The notes: generated from the letters alone by a model not told the origin. A DNA stretch of 64,000 nt from JANPLD01 sp964445765 (GCA_964445765.1 CAYULD010000002.1:124001-188000), one strand, 5' to 3'. Positions 17,587 through 26,296 are shown, numbered from the stretch's first letter. Translations and numbers: made by a program.

Positions 17587-19120
17587 AATTTACCTCATTG
17601 CCAATATTAGCTAATTTAGATGGTTGCGTTGGAATTGTGAAGGAAAAAATCGCCCCGCCATATTCTGAATTTTTACACCAGATATCACCACCTTGCCCTT
17701 GAATAATTTCTTTAACAATAGAAAGCCCAAGCCCTGTGCCACCTGCACCTGATTTAGTTTTACTACTTTGCACAAATTTATCAAATATTGTTTCAAGCTC
17801 ATCTTGCGGAATACCAACCCCTTGATCAGATACTGAGCAAAGTAAAAAATTGCCACCTTGTGTGAACTTAAAATCAATCTTTATAAAACCACCATTTGGT
17901 GAAAATTTAATTGCATTAGAAACTAAATTAGAAAAAACCTGCACCATTTTTTGATTATCAAAATAAGCTGTCATTTTTGCTTCTTGCTTATTAACAGATA
18001 TACGAAGTTTTTTATTATCTAGTAGTTTTTGAAATTCACTTATTACTGAGCTTAAAGGGGTTTCAATATTATTAGCTTTTATATTAAAATTCATTTTACC
18101 AGATTCCAGCTTAGATAAATCTAATAAATTATTCAATAAGGTTAGTAATCTTTTGCCGCTTGTTTCTATTTTGTTAAAATAATTTTTAAGCTCATCTCTT
18201 TCTACTTTATCAAATTCGGTTCTGCCAAATTCAGCAAAACTTAAAATTGCGTGCATTGGCGTTCTTAATTCGTGGCTCATATTAGCTAAAAATTCAGATT
18301 TAGCTTCATTAGCTTTTTCAGCTAAAATTTTTGCTTTTTCAAGCTCTTTAGTTCTTTCAAAAACTTTATTTTCAAGGTTTGCATTTGCTTCACGAACGGC
18401 ACTATCCCTAATTTTAATCTGAAGTAACATTTCATTAAATGCATCAACTAAAACGCCTATTTCATCATTGGTTTTTTTCTTAACAACTATGTTATAATTA
18501 CCTTGCTCCGTAACTTCACGAGATGCCAAAAATAAACGATTTATTGGCCTATCAATAACTTTTGAAAAAGCCCTAGAAACTATATAAGCAACTAATAAAC
18601 CAACTATTGAGGCAATAAAGCTATAAATCAAAAATTTTTCTATTGCTTTATCAACATCTTTTAAGTCAGAGGTGATGTTAACATAGCCAATAATTTCTTC
18701 TTTAATTTTTATTGTATAATAAACATTAAGATAATTCCCCTCAAACTCATAACCTGTATTGAAAACATTTTTACATGAAGCTTTATGTTTGCCTTCAGCT
18801 TGATATTGCACAAATAAATCTTGGTTGGGGTGATAAAGACAAGCAGCTTTTACTGACTTTCTAACTGAAAGGGCGTTTAGATTTTCTTTTGCGGTTCGCT
18901 CATCATAAAATTCTATAGCAACTGTGCTTCTATTGCCAACTAACTCTGCAAGAACTTGCATTTCTTGCACAAGATTTTCTTTAATTCTCTCAGTGGAAAA
19001 GAATATAAAAAAGCTTAATACGGTGAGAATAGAAATAAGACCTGAACAAATAACAATAAACAGAATTTTTTTTCTGATTGGTAATTGAAGAAAATATCTT
19101 TTTAGTCTGCTTACTATCAT
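17579..19120 (-). CDS. Membrane-bound sensor histidine kinase (CHASE8-like, HAMP)
   Basis: 513 residues. Membrane segment 1 (about 18-42), a short periplasmic domain (43-160) resembling CHASE8 (ELVGNRSTVAIEFYD, VRKSVKAACLYHPNQDLF), membrane segment 2 (about 163-183), HAMP (about 184-236), a coiled-coil stretch, the dimerisation domain with phospho-acceptor His283 (FLANMSHELRTPMH), then the ATPase domain with N-box NLVSNAIKFSPNGG, G1 SDQGVGIP and G2 GGTGLGLSI. It is a complete kinase without a receiver domain. The partner is the overlapping downstream REC-ATPase gene. The signal sensed cannot be deduced. Confidence 0.93.
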   Translation of the reverse strand: MIVSRLKRYFLQLPIRKKILFIVICSGLISILTVLSFFIFFSTERIKENLVQEMQVLAELVGNRSTVAIEFYDERTAKENLNALSVRKSVKAACLYHPNQDLFVQYQAEGKHKASCKNVFNTGYEFEGNYLNVYYTIKIKEEIIGYVNITSDLKDVDKAIEKFLIYSFIASIVGLLVAYIVSRAFSKVIDRPINRLFLASREVTEQGNYNIVVKKKTNDEIGVLVDAFNEMLLQIKIRDSAVREANANLENKVFERTKELEKAKILAEKANEAKSEFLANMSHELRTPMHAILSFAEFGRTEFDKVERDELKNYFNKIETSGKRLLTLLNNLLDLSKLESGKMNFNIKANNIETPLSSVISEFQKLLDNKKLRISVNKQEAKMTAYFDNQKMVQVFSNLVSNAIKFSPNGGFIKIDFKFTQGGNFLLCSVSDQGVGIPQDELETIFDKFVQSSKTKSGAGGTGLGLSIVKEIIQGQGGDIWCKNSEYGGAIFSFTIPTQPSKLANIGNEVNYV

Positions 19121-19169
19121 TAGTAATGATTAACTTTTATACCTTATTTTATAAGGTTAATAAATTTAA

Positions 19170-20219
19170 TCAAAAATTTTTAAGCTCTAGCAGGCAAGCA
19201 TCACCATAAGAAAAAAATCTGTATTTATTTTGCACCGCAAATTTATATAAATCTTGCATTTCCTGATATCCAATAAATGCACTCACAAGCATTAATAAAG
19301 TTGATTTTGGCAAGTGAAAATTAGTAATTAAAAAATCTGGAATTTTGAATTTATATGAAGGATAAATAAATATATCAGTATCACCAAAAAATGGCTTTAT
19401 TTCGCCATTTTCAAAAGGTGCAGATTCTAAAGCCCTTAGAGAAGTTGTGCCAACTACAATAATTTTATTATTATTCTTTTTTGCTTTATTTATGATATTT
19501 GCTGTTTCTTCAGTAATCTCAAAATATTCCGAATGCATTTTGTGATCTGTTATTTCTTCCACCTTAACTGGTAAGAAAGTTCCAGCACCAACATTAAGCG
19601 TTATAAAACTTAATATTACGCCTTTTTCTTTAAGTTTTTCTAGTAACTCTTCAGTAAAATGAAGGCCAGCAGTTGGGGCAGCAACTGAGCCTTCTTTTTC
19701 CGCATAAACGGTTTGATAATTTATTTTATCAGTTTCATCTGCCTTACGCTTTTTGGCAATATAAGGTGGCAAAGGCATAAGCCCATATTTAGAGAGTTTT
19801 TGATAAAATTCAGTTTCACTAAAATTAAACTCAAGTTGAATTTCATTAAAATTTTTGTTGATAATTTTTGCCTTAAAATTTTCTGCTATTTCAAAAACTT
19901 CACCTATAACAAATTTTTTTGCTGGCTTGCAAAGTGCAGTCCAAACACTTTTATTTTCAATATTTGAAATATTTTTTAGTAAGGTAATTTCGCATTTTTT
20001 TTGGTTTATATTGCCTTCTAGCCTAGCTGGAATAACTTTTGTGTTATTAAAAACAATTACATCGCCTTTGTTAAAAAAATTTATGATATCTTTGAAGATA
20101 TACTCAGATAATTGGCTATTTTTATTGCAAAATAATAATTTGCTTTCATCTCTTTTTTCAAGAGGTTTTTCAGCAATCAATTCTTCTGGAAGGTAATAGT
20201 CAAAATCAGATAATTTCAT
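19170..20219 (-). CDS. queA: S-adenosylmethionine:tRNA ribosyltransferase-isomerase
   Basis: 349 residues, standard length. QueA moves the ribosyl part of SAM to preQ1 in tRNA to make epoxyqueuosine at position 34. Conserved blocks are FDYYLPEELIAEKPLEKRDESKLL at the start (given here as landmark pieces FDYYLPEELIA and KRDESKLL), the AAPTAGLHFT motif, TLNVGAGTFLPVK, GTTSLRALES and TNFHLPKSTLLMLVSAF. It overlaps the small upstream gene at 20216 by 4 bases. tgt and the other queuosine genes are not in view. Confidence 0.97.
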   Translation of the reverse strand: MKLSDFDYYLPEELIAEKPLEKRDESKLLFCNKNSQLSEYIFKDIINFFNKGDVIVFNNTKVIPARLEGNINQKKCEITLLKNISNIENKSVWTALCKPAKKFVIGEVFEIAENFKAKIINKNFNEIQLEFNFSETEFYQKLSKYGLMPLPPYIAKKRKADETDKINYQTVYAEKEGSVAAPTAGLHFTEELLEKLKEKGVILSFITLNVGAGTFLPVKVEEITDHKMHSEYFEITEETANIINKAKKNNNKIIVVGTTSLRALESAPFENGEIKPFFGDTDIFIYPSYKFKIPDFLITNFHLPKSTLLMLVSAFIGYQEMQDLYKFAVQNKYRFFSYGDACLLELKNF

Positions 20220-20527
20220 AAACCTAACGCTCTTACCCTTGATTTTGCTTTGCTTCTGCCAACGCGTATGCGACTTCTCATAACACCAAGTTTTTTTGCT
20301 CTTTGATGATAATCTTGCATAATTTCTTGTTTCATTGAGCCAAGTTTCCCTGCTATATCTTGGTCAATCCCTTCATTTGGATCAACATTCATTAAACCTT
20401 CTGATTCATAGCCTTGCTCTCTTGCTTGCTCAGCTGCTTCAATATGCTGGCGATGAATCATTGCTTTTAAGTCTCGCTTTTGCCTTGCTCTGATTTTTTC
20501 TAGCTTAGTTTCTTCGTGATGAGACAT
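20216..20527 (-). CDS. Small basic hypothetical protein coupled to queA
   Basis: 103 residues, rich in Arg, Lys, Glu and Gln, no membrane segment. The N-terminal two-fifths looks like a charged helix (KLEKIRARQKRDLKAMIHRQH), and the C-terminus is strongly basic (RSRIRVGRSKAKSRVRALGL). The stop overlaps the queA start by 4 bases, a coupling that supports it being a real gene. I do not recognise the family. The basic tail suggests contact with nucleic acid, but this is only composition-based. Confidence 0.6.
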   Translation of the reverse strand: MSHHEETKLEKIRARQKRDLKAMIHRQHIEAAEQAREQGYESEGLMNVDPNEGIDQDIAGKLGSMKQEIMQDYHQRAKKLGVMRSRIRVGRSKAKSRVRALGL

Positions 20528-20590
20528 TAATTATAACATTTCATAAACTTATTTTTATTCATTTTTTGATAAGAATATTACTAAGGTTTT

Positions 20591-20667
20591 GTCATCTTGA
20601 GCGAAGCGAAAGATCTAATTTACTAAAAAATTAACTTATTAGATTCTTCGCTTACTCTCAGAATGAC
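20591..20667. repeat. Dispersed palindromic repeat, family A, diverged copy 3
   Basis: Begins GTCATCTTGAGCGAAGCGAAAGATCT and ends with TCTTCGCTTACTCTCAGAATGAC, with the same GTCAT...ATGAC closing ends as copies 1, 2 and 4 but a different, AT-rich centre containing TTACTAAAAAATTAACTTATTAG. This is closer to the GTCATTCTGAGCG type of palindrome seen in many unrelated bacteria. It lies between the queA-linked gene and a small conserved ORF. Confidence 0.7.
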
Positions 20668-20681
20668 TGAACTATATAAAC

Positions 20682-20798
20682 TTATCTATCATTTTTATCT
20701 GAAGATTTTCTTCTAAGTAAATTTTCACGCAGAGCTTGTGCCAATTTTTTCTTTTTTACTTTATCAGAATTAACTTCTTTATTTTCTTTTTTGGACAT
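20682..20798 (-). CDS. Very small basic protein of the LRENLLRRK type
   Basis: 38 residues from ATG at 20798: a Lys/Asn-rich start (MSKKENKEVNSDKVKKKK) then LAQALRENLLRRKSSDKNDR. I recall tiny alphaproteobacterial proteins sharing the core (L..ALR.NL.RRK), often beside cell-wall genes; here murC is 122 bases downstream on the same strand. The ORF has no overlapping alternative and its conserved-looking core supports translation. Function unknown. Confidence 0.6.
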   Translation of the reverse strand: MSKKENKEVNSDKVKKKKLAQALRENLLRRKSSDKNDR

Positions 20799-20919
20799 TC
20801 TTATTTTATATTGCCAAATTTATTCCAGTTTTTAATAGAATAATGATTATATAGCAATTATGTAAATTTACCACTTTTTTACTTATTTATGGGAGAAATT
20901 TTTTTCTTTTATAGATTTA

Positions 20920-22356
20920 TCACTCCAAAGCCTGTGGGAGTTTTGCTGCCATATAAGTGATAGTTCCTGCACCCATACAAATTACGATATCCCCTTGTTT
21001 TATAATGTTTTTTAAGGTGCTTGCCAAATCAGAATCTGAATTTAGAGAAATTACCTCCTTGCCAGTTTTTCTAACTTCTTCTGCAAGTTTATGATGATTA
21101 ATATTTTCAATTGGGGCTTCCCCTGCTGAATACATTTCTGTTATAATCACATAATCTGCGGAGCTAAAACTATTCACAAAATCAGAGAATAAATCATTAA
21201 GCCTAGTATATCTGTGAGGTTGCATAACTGCTATAACCTTGCCTTTTTTGCCATATTGAAAATGCTTACCTGCAGAAAGTGTGGCTTTTATTTCTTCTGG
21301 GTGGTGGGCATAATCATCAACTATAGTAATATCATTTACAACACCAGTTATGGTGAATCTTCTTTTTACACCAGAAAATTTAAGCAGAGCCTCAATAATT
21401 GTTTCTATGGGAATATTTATGCTTAAACCAACCGCGATTGCCGCAAGAGAATTTTCAATATTATGCTTACCAAAACAAGGCAGTTTAACTTGGTAAGTTT
21501 CTTTTTTATTAGTGCCTGAAATATTTTCACTAATATCAATATTATATAAACTATAACCCTGTTGAAACTCAAGATTATAGCCATAAATATCAGCATCATT
21601 AGTTTGCATTGAATAATATAAAATTTTTCTATTCTCAGTAGATTTAGCAATTTTATAAGCAAGTTTATGATCTTTATTAACCACCGCAAACCCATAGAAT
21701 GGAAGCCTTGCGAGGAAAGCCCTAAAACCTTCTTCAAGCCTTTCAACACTTCCCCAATAATCCATATGCTCAGGGTCAATATTAGTAATTACCCCAACTG
21801 TTGCTGGAATTTTGATGAATGTGCCATCACTTTCATCAGCTTCCGCTACTAGCCAATCACCACTTCCAAGCCTTGCATTTGAGCCAATGCTATTGATAAT
21901 ACCACCATTTATAATAGTTGGTGAAAGCCCTGCAAAATCAAGAATATGAGCTATCATTGAAGTGGTAGTTGTTTTCCCGTGCGAGCCAGCAATAGCAATA
22001 GTTGCCTTCAGGCGAGTAAGCTCCGCAAGCATTTCAGAGCGGGCGACAATTGGCAAATTTTCTGCTTTAGATGCGATAATTTCTGGATTATCATTCTGCA
22101 CCGCAGTTGATTTTACCACCACTGATGCACCAGAAATATTTTCTTTATTATGTCCAATAAATACTTTGATACCTAAGGCTTGCAATCTTTTAACATTATA
22201 ATTTTCAGATATATCTGAGCCCTGAACTTTATAGCCCATATTGTGCAAAATTTCAGCAATTCCGCTCATTCCAATACCACCAATTCCAATCATATGAATA
22301 ATGCCAATATCAAATGGTATAAAACGCAGTGATGAATATTTTTTAGAATTTATCAT
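20920..22356 (-). CDS. murC: UDP-N-acetylmuramate--L-alanine ligase
   Basis: 478 residues. The Rossmann-like start HMIGIGGIGMSGIAEIL is followed by the ATP-binding loop AGSHGKTTTTSMI, the metal-site region EADESDGTF, and the C-terminal ligase domain with VDDYAHHPEEIKATL and QPHRYTRL. MurC adds L-alanine to UDP-MurNAc, the first amino-acid step of the peptidoglycan stem. It stands apart from murE and murF (26-28 kb), so the classical division-cell-wall cluster is broken up. A toxin-antitoxin pair ends 11 bases upstream. Confidence 0.97.
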   Translation of the reverse strand: MINSKKYSSLRFIPFDIGIIHMIGIGGIGMSGIAEILHNMGYKVQGSDISENYNVKRLQALGIKVFIGHNKENISGASVVVKSTAVQNDNPEIIASKAENLPIVARSEMLAELTRLKATIAIAGSHGKTTTTSMIAHILDFAGLSPTIINGGIINSIGSNARLGSGDWLVAEADESDGTFIKIPATVGVITNIDPEHMDYWGSVERLEEGFRAFLARLPFYGFAVVNKDHKLAYKIAKSTENRKILYYSMQTNDADIYGYNLEFQQGYSLYNIDISENISGTNKKETYQVKLPCFGKHNIENSLAAIAVGLSINIPIETIIEALLKFSGVKRRFTITGVVNDITIVDDYAHHPEEIKATLSAGKHFQYGKKGKVIAVMQPHRYTRLNDLFSDFVNSFSSADYVIITEMYSAGEAPIENINHHKLAEEVRKTGKEVISLNSDSDLASTLKNIIKQGDIVICMGAGTITYMAAKLPQALE

Positions 22357-22367
22357 ATTAATATTTG

Positions 22368-22664
22368 TTATAAAATTGAGGTTATATCCCTTCTTGAGCT
22401 AACAATTCTCATAATATTTATAGGGTCAGAAGTTTCATCATATATAATGTAATAACCATATTTAATTATGATGCAAAATCTATAATTTTTAGAAGTTAAA
22501 TCTTCTCTTTTTGGGAAGGACAAGGGGCTTTCTGCAATTCTTAAAATATTATTGTATATAATGTTTTTTAATTTTTCTGCGAAATTTGAGCTATAATCTG
22601 AGTGATAAAGCCATATATCTTCTAAATCTTTCAAGGCTTTTGTAGTAAATTTAACATCTCTCAT
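22368..22664 (-). CDS. ParE/RelE-superfamily toxin
   Basis: 98 residues. FTTKALKDLEDIWLYHSDYS at the start, ILRIAESPLSFPKR, and YRFCIIIKYGYYIIYDET with the final strand IMRIVSSRRDI match the ParE/RelE fold (a short antiparallel sheet with an N-terminal helix pair). ParE-type members inhibit DNA gyrase and RelE-type members cleave mRNA on the ribosome; which applies cannot be decided from sequence. The antitoxin gene ends 5 bases upstream, the usual antitoxin-first order. The pair sits between hisZ and murC with no other accessory genes. Confidence 0.88.
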   Translation of the reverse strand: MRDVKFTTKALKDLEDIWLYHSDYSSNFAEKLKNIIYNNILRIAESPLSFPKREDLTSKNYRFCIIIKYGYYIIYDETSDPINIMRIVSSRRDITSIL

Positions 22665-22669
22665 TTAAT

Positions 22670-22909
22670 TTAAGATAGGCTTTTGTTTTTAAGCTCTTCC
22701 ATTCTATATTTTACTTCATCAAAACTTAACATATTACCTTTTATAACATCTTCCTCTGCTTCGCTTAAGGCATTATTAATAAATTTAACATATGCTTCTT
22801 TTTGATTTAGAAGTTTAATTGCTTCTTCCAAAGCATATTCTTTAGAGGGATACAAACCCTCAATAACTTTTTGATTAAGTTGCATTTCAATATCTGGGTT
22901 CAAAAACAT
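22670..22909 (-). CDS. ParD-like antitoxin
   Basis: I take the ATG at 22909 (MFLNPDIEMQLNQKVIEGLY, 79 residues); the frame is open to 22951 but the extra 14 residues are unlike the family. The N-terminal half resembles ribbon-helix-helix ParD-type proteins (DIEMQLNQKVIEGLYPSKEYALEEAIKLL), and the acidic C-terminal half (EAEEDVIKGNMLSFDEVKYRMEEL) would wrap the toxin. It lies 5 bases upstream of the toxin. Such antitoxins usually repress their own promoter. No operator was identified. Confidence 0.82.
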   Translation of the reverse strand: MFLNPDIEMQLNQKVIEGLYPSKEYALEEAIKLLNQKEAYVKFINNALSEAEEDVIKGNMLSFDEVKYRMEELKNKSLS

Positions 22910-22982
22910 AGCAATATTTTTCCATTTGTGGTATTGTAACATAATAATCAAAATTTAGCAATATTGGGTGCTTAAGAAAACC

Positions 22983-23939
22983 CTAAATACATCTCAAAAC
23001 TGAATTTAGAATAATAGTTGCACCAACTGCATCAACGGCTTTTTCTTTAGAAATTTTAATAGAATATCTGCCACCCCTAACAATTTCTTCATAATTATCA
23101 TCTGAAATGATGCTATAGCAAACGCCAGTGTGATAATGAAAATTTTTTGCCTCAAATAAATTTAGGCTTAGCTTAAAATTACCAATTTTTTTTAGAAGAT
23201 TTTGAATAATTTTCTGCAAATTTAGAATAATTACTTGCACATCTTTAGGTAATTTTTTGGCAATATCTGCAAGAATTTTTATTGCTTCTTTTGCATCTGA
23301 AGCCTCATCACATTTTTTAATTAAACTAACAATTTTCTTAGTTTCTGCTTGGCTTTCAAGATAATTAAGGTTTTTATCTTCAATCGCTTTTTGGAATAAT
23401 TTATATTTTGCACTCTCAACCATTCCAAGATAATTTATAAGCAAAGATGGAATGCAAAAATCTATCGTAAAATTTTTAATTTTTAGGCTTGTTAGAATTT
23501 TATAAATAATTTCTAAAATTTCAGTATCTGCATTTTCTGATTTATCATTAATAAGCTCTAAACCTGTTTGAGTAATTTGCCTTTCTGCAAATTTGCCTCT
23601 GCCGGTTTTTCTAAAAACTTGCCCTGAATATGAAATTTTAATGGGCTTTTTAATATTTTCTGTTTCAAATCTATCTTTAATAATTCTTGAAATTTGAGGG
23701 GTAATATCATTTCTCAAAACCATCATTTTACTAGAAATTGGATCAGTAACCTTAAAAAACTCTGAGGAGTGGTTTTTATCCAAAGATTGTTCAAACTCCA
23801 TAATTGCAGGGCGAACAAACTGAAAGCCTGCCTTTCTGAAAAACTTAATTATTTGTAAGTTAGCTTCAAGCTCTTTGAATGCAGTTTCAGACATTTGGTC
23901 ATAAAAGCCTGAAGGTAAAAGATTTTTCTTATTTATCAC
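22983..23939 (-). CDS. hisZ: ATP phosphoribosyltransferase regulatory subunit HisZ
   Basis: 318 residues, a class II aminoacyl-tRNA-synthetase-like catalytic fold without the anticodon-binding domain. LLPSGFYDQMSETAF, RNDITPQISRI, ISYSGQVFRKTGRGKFAERQITQTG and the terminal VRGGRYS are histidyl-tRNA-synthetase-like, but the protein stops short and lacks a tRNA-binding C-terminus. A genuine hisS is present at 43973, so this is most likely HisZ, the partner of short-form HisG in the first step of histidine synthesis. hisG is not in view. The gene is followed by the toxin-antitoxin pair. Confidence 0.85.
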   Translation of the reverse strand: MINKKNLLPSGFYDQMSETAFKELEANLQIIKFFRKAGFQFVRPAIMEFEQSLDKNHSSEFFKVTDPISSKMMVLRNDITPQISRIIKDRFETENIKKPIKISYSGQVFRKTGRGKFAERQITQTGLELINDKSENADTEILEIIYKILTSLKIKNFTIDFCIPSLLINYLGMVESAKYKLFQKAIEDKNLNYLESQAETKKIVSLIKKCDEASDAKEAIKILADIAKKLPKDVQVIILNLQKIIQNLLKKIGNFKLSLNLFEAKNFHYHTGVCYSIISDDNYEEIVRGGRYSIKISKEKAVDAVGATIILNSVLRCI

Positions 23940-23985
23940 TGCTGAAATTTTTTATTAATTGTTATAAAGTTTATACCTGTTATTC

Positions 23986-24014
23986 TTGAAAATGGTATAA
24001 TTTTAATATATATT
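23986..24014 (+). promoter_or_regulatory. Sigma70-type promoter for the Bax-inhibitor-1 gene
   Basis: TTGAAA at 23986-23991, a 17-base spacer, then TATATT at 24009-24014, placed 25 bases before the start codon. A good Shine-Dalgarno AGAGGG lies just before the ATG at 24040. It is divergent from hisZ. Confidence 0.6.
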
Positions 24015-24039
24015 AGTGTCATAACTTAAAAGAGGGAAA

Positions 24040-24744
24040 ATGAAAGATTATACAAATTATTCACAAGCACAAACTTCAACTTCAGTTGATGCAGGCTTGA
24101 GAGCTCATATGATAAAAGTATATAACTATATGGCAGCTGGCCTTGGCGTTAGTGGTGTGGTTGCTTATCTTGCATATTCTAGCCCTGAATTTGCAGCACT
24201 TGCATTTCAGCTTCGCTGGGTTTGTTTTTTTGCAATTCTTGGTATGGCGTTTTTGGTTATGCCTAGAATGTATTCAATGTCTGAAACTGGTGCAAAATTA
24301 ACATTTTTTGCATATGCTGGCGTTTTATCAATCGCAATCGCCCCGCTTTTTGCAATTTATACTGGTGAGAGTATTGCTAGAACATTCTTTATCACCGCTT
24401 CAGTTTTTGGTGCTTTGAGCCTTGTTGGATATACCACTAAAAAAGATTTAACAAGCTGGGGCACTTTTGGTATGATTGCGGTTATGGGCGTATTTTTCGC
24501 AGGCTTATTAAATTACTTTTTCTTCAAAAGCTCTGGTATGCAAATGGTTACAAGTGCAGTTGCAATAATTGCCGTAATTGCATTAACTGCTTATGATACA
24601 CAAAAGGTTAAACAAGCATATTATGTTTGCGGTGGCAACCCTGAAGTTGCTAACAAATCTGCAATAATTGGTGCATTACAATTATATTTTGATTTTGTTT
24701 ATCTTTTCATTCACTTAATGCAATTTTTAGGCAATAGAAGATAA
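24040..24744 (+). CDS. Bax inhibitor-1 / YccA family membrane protein
   Basis: 234 residues with seven hydrophobic segments and a cytoplasmic N-terminus. The family hallmarks are visible: RAHMIKVYNYMAAGLGVSGVVAY near the start (landmark YNYMAAGL), SVFGALSLVGYTTKKDL, ALTAYDTQKVK and the end IGALQLYFDFVYLFIHLMQFLG. Bacterial relatives (YccA, YbhL, BsYetJ) interact with the FtsH protease or conduct calcium. It is monocistronic with its own promoter, a strong ribosome-binding site and a terminator, and divergent from hisZ. Confidence 0.95.
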   Translation: MKDYTNYSQAQTSTSVDAGLRAHMIKVYNYMAAGLGVSGVVAYLAYSSPEFAALAFQLRWVCFFAILGMAFLVMPRMYSMSETGAKLTFFAYAGVLSIAIAPLFAIYTGESIARTFFITASVFGALSLVGYTTKKDLTSWGTFGMIAVMGVFFAGLLNYFFFKSSGMQMVTSAVAIIAVIALTAYDTQKVKQAYYVCGGNPEVANKSAIIGALQLYFDFVYLFIHLMQFLGNRR

Positions 24745-24772
24745 TTTAATTATCTATTTGTTAGCATATATT

Positions 24773-24808
24773 AAGCCTTAATTTAGTAAATTGGGGCTTT
24801 TTTATTTT
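24773..24808 (+). terminator. Rho-independent terminator after the Bax-inhibitor-1 gene
   Basis: AAGCCTTAATTT (24773-24784) pairs with AAATTGGGGCTT (24788-24799) around loop AGT, a 12-bp stem with two G-U pairs, followed by TTTTATTTT. It overlaps the end of the convergent murF gene. Confidence 0.75.
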
Positions 24809-26139
24809 GAGAGTAACTCAACTAATTTATACATATTTGAGCTGTGAGAGCCTTTTATCAAAGCAATATCACCATCTTTTAGAAAATTATTAATATTGCT
24901 AAAACATTCTTGATAATCCGCATAATGAAATAATTCTTTAACCTTTCCCTTAGATTTTTTATGGAGATTTTGCATTGCTTCACCACAAGTAATTAATACA
25001 TCAATATTTTCTAAATAATCTGAGAGAGATTCGTGATATTTTTTTGAATATTTACCAAGCTCTTTCATATCCCCTAGAATAGCAATTCTTCTATTGTAAG
25101 AATTTTTTCCTGACAGATTTTGAAGCGCTTTTTTCATACTCTCAGGGCTTGCATTATATGAATCATCAATAATAATCAGTTTAGATTTAAGCTGAATTTC
25201 TGCCCCCCTGCCCTTGACCGGCTTTAATTCTTTTAGAGATTCAATTGCATCTTCCAAATCAAGCCCAATATATGCAGAAATTGTAAGAACAAAGAGAATA
25301 TTATTTAATACAAAATCTTCGCATAAATTTTTTGGAATATTAACTATTTGATCAACAATATTAGCGGTGATAAAACCGTTTTCCTCCGCACATTCACAAG
25401 CGATTTTGCCGAATGAAAACAGATTGCTAATGCCGTTTTCTTCGGCTATTTCAGTTAATAAATCAAAAAATTGATTATCAGCAGGTATAACCCCACAACC
25501 ATCTGGAACTAAAAATTCTAAAATTTCTGCCTTGGCTTTTGCGATACCAATTAAACCCTCTGAAAAATTTTCTATGTGAGCCTCTGAAACCCAAGTAATT
25601 CCAGAGATATGAGGGTGAGCAATTCTACATAAATCTGAAATTTCACCCGCGTGATTCATACCCATTTCAAGCACTGCATATTGCGTATCTTCAGGCATAT
25701 TAACAATAGTTAGGGGCAAACCAATATGATTATTAAGATTACCTTGAGTAAAATGAACCCTGTAATATGAAGATAAAATTTTTGCTAGAAGCTCTTTAGC
25801 GGTAGTTTTGCCGACACTTCCAGTTATACCAATAAATTTTGCTTTTGAATTACGGCGTTTTTTATAAGCGAGCCTTTGCAGAGCTTTTAGGCCATCTTGC
25901 ACCAAGATAGATTTTTCTAAATGAGCATAATTTTTATTATCAATAATAACTGCAACCGCACCTTTTGAAATTGCATCTTCCGCAAATTTATTGCCATCGT
26001 GAATTTCACCTTTTAGGGCAAGATAAATATCACCTTTGTTAATATTTCTTGAATCAATAGAAATTTTGTTAGAGTTAAATTTGAATTTAACTTTAACTTC
26101 TGCACCTAAATATTCCGCTATATTCTTTTCATTCCACAT
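24802..26139 (-). CDS. murF: UDP-N-acetylmuramoyl-tripeptide--D-alanyl-D-alanine ligase
   Basis: 445 residues. The N-terminal domain has IDSRNINKGDIYLALKGE; the ATP loop is GITGSVGKTTAKELL; QGNLNNHIGLPL, MGMNHAGEI and DDSYNASPESMKKAL complete the Mur ligase signatures. MurF adds D-Ala-D-Ala to the UDP-MurNAc-tripeptide. murE lies upstream on the same strand, separated by 157 bases that hold a family C repeat, so the pair may be transcribed together. Confidence 0.96.
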   Translation of the reverse strand: MWNEKNIAEYLGAEVKVKFKFNSNKISIDSRNINKGDIYLALKGEIHDGNKFAEDAISKGAVAVIIDNKNYAHLEKSILVQDGLKALQRLAYKKRRNSKAKFIGITGSVGKTTAKELLAKILSSYYRVHFTQGNLNNHIGLPLTIVNMPEDTQYAVLEMGMNHAGEISDLCRIAHPHISGITWVSEAHIENFSEGLIGIAKAKAEILEFLVPDGCGVIPADNQFFDLLTEIAEENGISNLFSFGKIACECAEENGFITANIVDQIVNIPKNLCEDFVLNNILFVLTISAYIGLDLEDAIESLKELKPVKGRGAEIQLKSKLIIIDDSYNASPESMKKALQNLSGKNSYNRRIAILGDMKELGKYSKKYHESLSDYLENIDVLITCGEAMQNLHKKSKGKVKELFHYADYQECFSNINNFLKDGDIALIKGSHSSNMYKLVELLSK

Positions 26140-26217
26140 ATTTAATGTATATAATAATATCGTAAATTTATTTATTCTTTGAAATAATTTATATATCAGA
26201 GTAAATAATTAATTTTG

Positions 26218-26250
26218 CCCTCACCCTAACCCTCACCCGAAGGAAGAGGG
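26218..26250. repeat. Dispersed palindromic repeat, family C, copy 1
   Basis: CCCTCACCCTAACCCTCACC then GAAGGAAGAGGG, between murE and murF. The CCCTCACCC/GAGGG ends match the elements at 27816, 56331 and 56395. Some 20 bases further on (26270-26299) is an AATCCCAAACACCTAAT-type run, a second simple repeat with no assignable role. Confidence 0.65.
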
Positions 26251-26296
26251 AATAATAAAGTTAAAATTCTAATCCCAAACACCTAATACCTAATCC

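Noticed and set aside
22983..23939. A second histidyl-tRNA synthetase
   Set aside because: It lacks the anticodon-binding domain and is 318 residues long; HisZ fits better, and a complete hisS is at 43973.
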